DNA of 64,000 nt from Hydrogenibacillus schlegelii. GTDB taxonomy: Bacteria > Bacillota > Bacilli > Thermicanales > DSM-22653. Every line of letters starts with the position of its first letter. The first letter of the stretch is position 1. Under the pieces are notes generated by a model. The model did not search any database and had not been told where the DNA came from. It saw nothing but the letters and a program-made list of their open reading frames with translations. The translations under genes and the position numbers were made by a program. The DNA is taken from the NCBI RefSeq assembly GCF_001653195.1, contig NZ_JXBB01000023.1, positions 1 to 64,000 on the forward strand. Direction: 5' to 3'. Of the stretch, positions 57,284-64,000 are shown in pieces.

Positions 57284-58552
57284 CTAGCGCCCGATGAAGA
57301 CCCGGCCCCCCATGTACGGGCGAAGCGCCTCGGGGATGCGAATCGAGCCGTCCTCTTGCTGGTGATTTTCCACGAGGGCGATCAGAATCCGCGGCGAGGC
57401 GATCGCCGTATTGTTGAGGGTATGGCAGTACGCCAAGGATCCGTCCGCTTTGCGATACCGGAGTTTGAGACGCCGGGCCTGGAAATCGTGAAACGTCGAA
57501 CAGGAGTGGGTCTCGCCATAGCCGCCTCGAGACGGCATCCACGTTTCGATGTCGTGCTTCCGCACCTGCCCCTGTCCCATCTCCCCGGTGCACACCTGCA
57601 CGACGCGATACGGAAGCTCCAGGCGCTGCAAAATGAGCTCGGCGTTTTCCAGGAGTTCGTCGTGGAGGCGTCGGGACATCGCTTCGTCGTTCGGACCGAT
57701 GATCACCTGCTCCACCTTGGAAAACTGGTGCACCCGGTAAAGCCCAAACGTGTCCCGTCCGGCGGATCCGACCTCCCGGCGAAAGCATTCGGACACGCCG
57801 ACGTACCGCTTCGGGAGCTCCTCTTCCCGAAGGATCTCGTCGTAGTGATAGGCGGCCAGAGAGACTTCCGCCGTCCCAATGAGGTACTTGTCATCGGTTT
57901 CACAGTGGTACGCCTGTTCTTCGCCGAGGGGGAAATACCCCGTCCCTTCCAGGGCAAAGCCGTTGACGAGGACTGGCACGGCCATCGGCGTAAAGCCCCG
58001 TTCGGCCAGAAGATCGAGCGCCAGCTGCTGCACGGCCAGATGCAGGCGCAGTCCATCGCCGATCAGGTAGTACGACCGGCTGCCGGCCACCTTGACGCCC
58101 CGCTCGACGTCGACCATGCCGTGCAGCGTCATGAGCTCGATGTGGTTTTTCGGCGGAAAGGAAAAGGCAGGCGGCGTTCCGACGCGGCGGATTTCGACGT
58201 TGTCTTCCTCCGACGTCCCGATCGGCGTATCCGGCGACGGAACGTTGGGCACCCGGAGCATCAGCGCCCGCCACTCCGCCAAAACCGCATCGAGTCGGCC
58301 CTCAAGCGCTTTGATCTCTTCCCCGATCGCCCGCGTCCGTTCGATCAGCTTTGTCTTTTCTTCGCCGGCCAAGGATTTGACCCGCTTCGAATTTTCGTTG
58401 CGTTCGTGTTTCAACCGTTCGACGGCCTGGATGAGGGACCGCCGCTCGTTGTCGACGTGAATCAAGCGATCGATGTCGACGTCGATCCCTTTCATCCGCG
58501 CCGCTTCTTTGACCGCATCGACGTTTTCCCGGATGAACTGGATATCCAGCAA
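57284..58552 (-). CDS. serS: Seryl-tRNA synthetase
   Basis: Class II synthetase charging tRNA-Ser, 422 residues. The N-terminal antiparallel coiled coil (about 25-100) binds the long variable arm; motif 2 (SECFRREVGSAGRDTFGLYR) and motif 3 (GYGETHSCSTFHDFQARRL and downstream NNTAIASPRILIALVEN) are clear. TTG at 58552 followed by CTG gives the expected MLDI start; GGAAGG lies close upstream. No T-box is evident in the 127-base gap before it. Confidence 0.96.
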   Translation of the reverse strand: MLDIQFIRENVDAVKEAARMKGIDVDIDRLIHVDNERRSLIQAVERLKHERNENSKRVKSLAGEEKTKLIERTRAIGEEIKALEGRLDAVLAEWRALMLRVPNVPSPDTPIGTSEEDNVEIRRVGTPPAFSFPPKNHIELMTLHGMVDVERGVKVAGSRSYYLIGDGLRLHLAVQQLALDLLAERGFTPMAVPVLVNGFALEGTGYFPLGEEQAYHCETDDKYLIGTAEVSLAAYHYDEILREEELPKRYVGVSECFRREVGSAGRDTFGLYRVHQFSKVEQVIIGPNDEAMSRRLHDELLENAELILQRLELPYRVVQVCTGEMGQGQVRKHDIETWMPSRGGYGETHSCSTFHDFQARRLKLRYRKADGSLAYCHTLNNTAIASPRILIALVENHQQEDGSIRIPEALRPYMGGRVFIGR

Positions 58553-58679
58553 TCGCCTTCCGCCCCTTGACCGCTATGGTCTTTCTGGCGCCCCGCCCGC
58601 CGGGACAACATCGCCCTCCGATCCGAAGACGCCGCCGCCTGGGCCCGCCGGACGGCCCACCGCTTCGGCCCGGTCCGCG

Positions 58680-59360
58680 TTAGCCGATCCGCGCGCCGGC
58701 CTCGAGCTCCCGCACGAAGGCCACAAACGGCGCCGGATCGTCGGCCCACTCCGGGGAAAACGCCGTCAGCCAAAAACCATCCCAGTCGAGAAAGACGATG
58801 TGCTCGCCCCACTTGCCGATGCGGCGAAGCTTTCCGGCCTCGTCGCGATAGGCCTCCGCCGGAAAGGCCGGCGCCCGCAAAAACGGCGCCAGATAGTCCT
58901 CCGCCACCCCCGGCAGGCTCAGGCGGACGAAGAAACAGACCGAGCGGTCTGCCGGCGATCGAAGCGGCTCCGGCCGGGCCACCAGGGGAAAATGGCGCCA
59001 GAGCGGCGGGACGGTCCCGCCGCCGAGCGCCCCGATCGGTGCGGGCCCGGAGGATCCGCCGGCGGCAACGCCGGTGTCGTCGCCGGAAGCCGCTTTGCCG
59101 CCGGAAACGAAAAGGAGGGTCGACGGCCCCATCGCCCAAAGCCGTCCGCCCGAAGCCCAATACCGCTCGAGCACCGCTGGCCATTCCCTTTCCATCGTGA
59201 CCCGAAGCAGGTGCGGCTCGGCGCTCGGGATGACGAGAGCATCGACGTCCGAAAGCGCCTCCGGTCGGCGGATGAGCCGCACCGACGCGCCGGCGGCCAA
59301 AAGCCGCGCCGCCGCCGTTCCGAACGCGCCCGCCAGTGCCAGAACGCCGACGGCGACCAT
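58680..59360 (-). CDS. Catalytically dead PdxT-like glutaminase homologue
   Basis: 226 residues aligning along their length with PdxT, the glutaminase subunit of PLP synthase (for example VGVLALAGA against IGVLGLQGA, RRPEALSDVDALVIP against KRPEQLNEVDGLILP, LRAPAF near 161). The active site is gone: GTCAG, with the nucleophile, reads AMGPS (Gly78 in place of Cys), GGES reads SAEP, and the catalytic FHPE reads FSPE (Ser202 for His). The insert at about 88-118 is Gly/Ala-rich. It occupies the pdxT position between dacA and serS, but pdxS is absent. GGGGGG precedes the ATG. The frame is intact, so it may be a retained pseudo-enzyme. Confidence 0.8.
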   Translation of the reverse strand: MVAVGVLALAGAFGTAAARLLAAGASVRLIRRPEALSDVDALVIPSAEPHLLRVTMEREWPAVLERYWASGGRLWAMGPSTLLFVSGGKAASGDDTGVAAGGSSGPAPIGALGGGTVPPLWRHFPLVARPEPLRSPADRSVCFFVRLSLPGVAEDYLAPFLRAPAFPAEAYRDEAGKLRRIGKWGEHIVFLDWDGFWLTAFSPEWADDPAPFVAFVRELEAGARIG

Positions 59361-59455
59361 GTCGATCCCCCCAGCGTCGCCGGTCTTCCGGGCGGAAAGC
59401 CTGTCCCGTTCCCGCCAGCCTGCCGTGGGCTTCCTTCCCGGGATGCGCTTCGCGG

Positions 59456-60787
59456 TTATTGTAGCAGATGGGGAAGCGAGGCGGCAAGAGACGGCTCGGC
59501 GCCGGAGGCTCCCAGCCCGCCGGTGATGCGGTCAAAGAGGCGGCCGATCCAGTCGAAGATCGCCCGGAAGAAAAGCTGGAACGCGCCGGCCCGGGGCACG
59601 TCCGCTTCGGCGACGAGCGAAACGGCCGCCGCTTCGGCGTAGGCGGCGGCGAGGTACGGGAGATCCGGCTGCTCGGGGCGAACGATCCCGACCCGATCGC
59701 CGGCCTTGACCGGCGCTTCCGGCGGCGGGCCGAGCTCGGCGCTGAGCTTCGGCCCATCGCCGCCGTCGGCGACGACGTCGACGACGTCCTCGCCGAGGAC
59801 GACCGGCACCGAAGAACTTTTACCTTTTTGCACTTCGATGGCCGGCGCCGCCGGAAGCCGATCGCCCTTTCGGGCCACCGTCTCGTATCGAAAATGGGAA
59901 AAGCCGTAATCGAACAGCTTCCGGGCGGCTTCAAAGCGGTCCTTTTCCGATTCGGCGCCGATGACGACGGCGACGAGGCGCATGTCTCCCCGCTTGGCCG
60001 TCGCGGTGATGGAAAATTTGGCCGCGTCGGTGTGGCCGGTCTTGAGCCCGTCGGTGCCCTCGTAAGCGTACGGGAGCCCCGGCAGCAGCCAGTTCCAGTT
60101 GATCATCTCCAGGGGATTGGCTTCCCCTGCGCGAAACGTCTTTTTCGGAATGGAGGTAAATTGAAGCACTTCCGGATGGTCCCGAAGGAGCGCCAGCCCC
60201 AGGAGGGCGGCGTCCCGCGCCGACATCGTCTGTTCGCCCGGGACGTTCGGCCGATACGGGCCGAGCTCATCTTCCGGGTACCCGGTGGCGGTGACGAAGT
60301 GGGTGTGGGTAAGGCCCAGGGCCCGCGCTTTTTCGTTCATCCGCTCGACGAACGCCGTCTCCGTTCCGGCGACCGCCTCCGCCAGGGCGACCGTCGCGTC
60401 GTTGGCCGAATAGATGGCCATCGCCTCAAACAGTTCTCGGACCGTCCGCTTCTCGCCGGCGTTCAAAAACACGCGGCTCCCGGCATGTTTTCCCAGGAAA
60501 TAAACGGTGTCGCTGGCGGTGATGACGTCGTCCCAGCGGAGCTTCCCCGCCCCGATCGCCTCGAGGACGAGGTACTCGGTCATCATCTTGGTCATGCTGG
60601 CCGGCGGATAGGGCGTGTCGATGTTCGCGTCGGCGTACAGCACCCGCCCCGTCTTCGCGTCGACGAGGAGGGCCGAGCGAACGTCGAGCTTCAGGTCGTC
60701 CTGACGGGCCTGGGCGGGCACGCCCATCTGGACCCAGAGGATGAGGCCGACGAGAACGGCAAGGGCCAACCGTCGGGCCGTGCGCAC
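59456..60787 (-). CDS. dacA: D-alanyl-D-alanine carboxypeptidase DacA (PBP5)
   Basis: Trims the pentapeptide of peptidoglycan. 443 residues, the same as B. subtilis DacA. Signal peptide (about 1-27), SxxK in PPASMTK, SxN in YSAND, KTG in GLKTGHT, and a C-terminal beta domain with amphipathic anchor (FFRAIFDWIGRLFDRI). GTG 60787 is chosen because GAGGGAG lies just upstream and it gives a clean signal peptide; the frame extends 21 codons further. Confidence 0.95.
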   Translation of the reverse strand: MRTARRLALAVLVGLILWVQMGVPAQARQDDLKLDVRSALLVDAKTGRVLYADANIDTPYPPASMTKMMTEYLVLEAIGAGKLRWDDVITASDTVYFLGKHAGSRVFLNAGEKRTVRELFEAMAIYSANDATVALAEAVAGTETAFVERMNEKARALGLTHTHFVTATGYPEDELGPYRPNVPGEQTMSARDAALLGLALLRDHPEVLQFTSIPKKTFRAGEANPLEMINWNWLLPGLPYAYEGTDGLKTGHTDAAKFSITATAKRGDMRLVAVVIGAESEKDRFEAARKLFDYGFSHFRYETVARKGDRLPAAPAIEVQKGKSSSVPVVLGEDVVDVVADGGDGPKLSAELGPPPEAPVKAGDRVGIVRPEQPDLPYLAAAYAEAAAVSLVAEADVPRAGAFQLFFRAIFDWIGRLFDRITGGLGASGAEPSLAASLPHLLQ

Positions 60788-60845
60788 TGCTCTCCCTCGC
60801 TTTCCCAGTCGATCGCTTCGATGCATCCCCGGCGGCTTCGAGACC

Positions 60846-60877
60846 GACAAAACCGCCGCGGCACCAGCCGCGGCGGT
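60846..60877 (-). terminator. Terminator of guaB
   Basis: An 11-bp stem, ACCGCCGCGGC/GCCGCGGCGGT (60852-60877), with TTTTG following on the minus strand. Confidence 0.85.
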
Positions 60878-60889
60878 CCGTCGCCGCCG

Positions 60890-63906
<3,017 letters not shown>

Positions 63907-64000
63907 CGGAGCCCCTCCTCGTTTGACCTTCCCCATGCCGACGCGAAGGGGATGGATCTTTCGCCGGCGAAACGCCCGACGCTCCGCCGTTCGCGGGGCC

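Overview
The window is a stretch of the origin-proximal chromosome of a high-GC, endospore-forming member of the Bacillota. The order guaB-dacA-(pdxT)-serS-tadA-dnaX-ebfC-recR-yaaO-darA-holB-ricT-yabA-trmN6-rsmI-abrB-metG-tatD-yabE-rnmV-rsmA-yabG-veg-sspF-ispE-purR-ridA-spoVG-glmU-prs-pth-fin-mfd-spoVT-yabP-yabQ-divIC-yabR-spoIIE-tilS-hpt-ftsH-coaX-hslO-folP-folK-dusB-lysS-rrn is that of Bacillus subtilis and relatives, read on the minus strand. The origin should therefore lie beyond the right-hand end, and almost every gene is co-oriented with replication. High GC, many GTG/TTG starts and a full set of sporulation genes suggest a thermophilic Bacillales lineage (Hydrogenibacillus-like, by inference only).

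Layout from the right end. 64.0-57.3 kb: a glycoside-hydrolase-like gene (DUF4015) broken by a 22-bp tandem duplication, guaB, dacA, a PdxT homologue that has lost its catalytic residues (pdxS is absent), and serS. 57.2-53.6 kb: four separately promoted tRNA genes (Arg-CCU, Lys-CUU, Gly-GCC, Ser-CGA) around tadA, with a plus-strand PstS-like gene behind six 11-bp-spaced PhoP-type repeats. 53.5-43.6 kb: an orphan soluble histidine kinase, then dnaX (apparently starting at AUC), ebfC, recR, a PLP decarboxylase, darA, holB, ricT, yabA, trmN6, rsmI. 43.4-33 kb: abrB divergent from metG, then RNA maturation (tatD, rnmV, rsmA), sporulation (yabE, yabG, veg, sspF), ispE, purR, ridA. 33-23.5 kb: spoVG, glmU-prs, pth, fin, mfd, prsA, spoVT and HU. 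23.4-20.8 kb: a lipoprotein plus FtsX-type ABC transporter operon, where spoVB and mazG might be expected. 20.7-4.7 kb: rqcP-yabP-yabQ-divIC, yabR, trpS, spoIIE, tilS-hpt-ftsH, coaX-hslO-folP-folK-dusB, greA-lysS. 4.7-0.5 kb: an accessory island (UspA, LysR regulator, YeiH exporter, LysM/L,D-transpeptidase). 0-0.2 kb: promoter and boxA leader of an rRNA operon running off the left end.

Regulatory signals are unusually readable. Near-consensus sigma-A promoters precede rrn, greA, veg (two in tandem), metG, guaB and the tRNAs. Sporulation promoters can be matched to their expected factors: sigma-G at spoVT and sspF, sigma-K at yabG, sigma-H at spoVG, and a Spo0A-type promoter with a 21-bp spacer at spoIIE. 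Together the genes cover tRNA charging and modification, replication and repair, cell division, nucleotide, folate and CoA synthesis, and every stage of sporulation. The main departures from textbook content are the dead PdxT, the AUC start of dnaX, the tandem-duplication frameshift, the lipoprotein/ABC insertion, and the local absence of pdxS, tmk, folB, spoVB, mazG, ctc and bofA.
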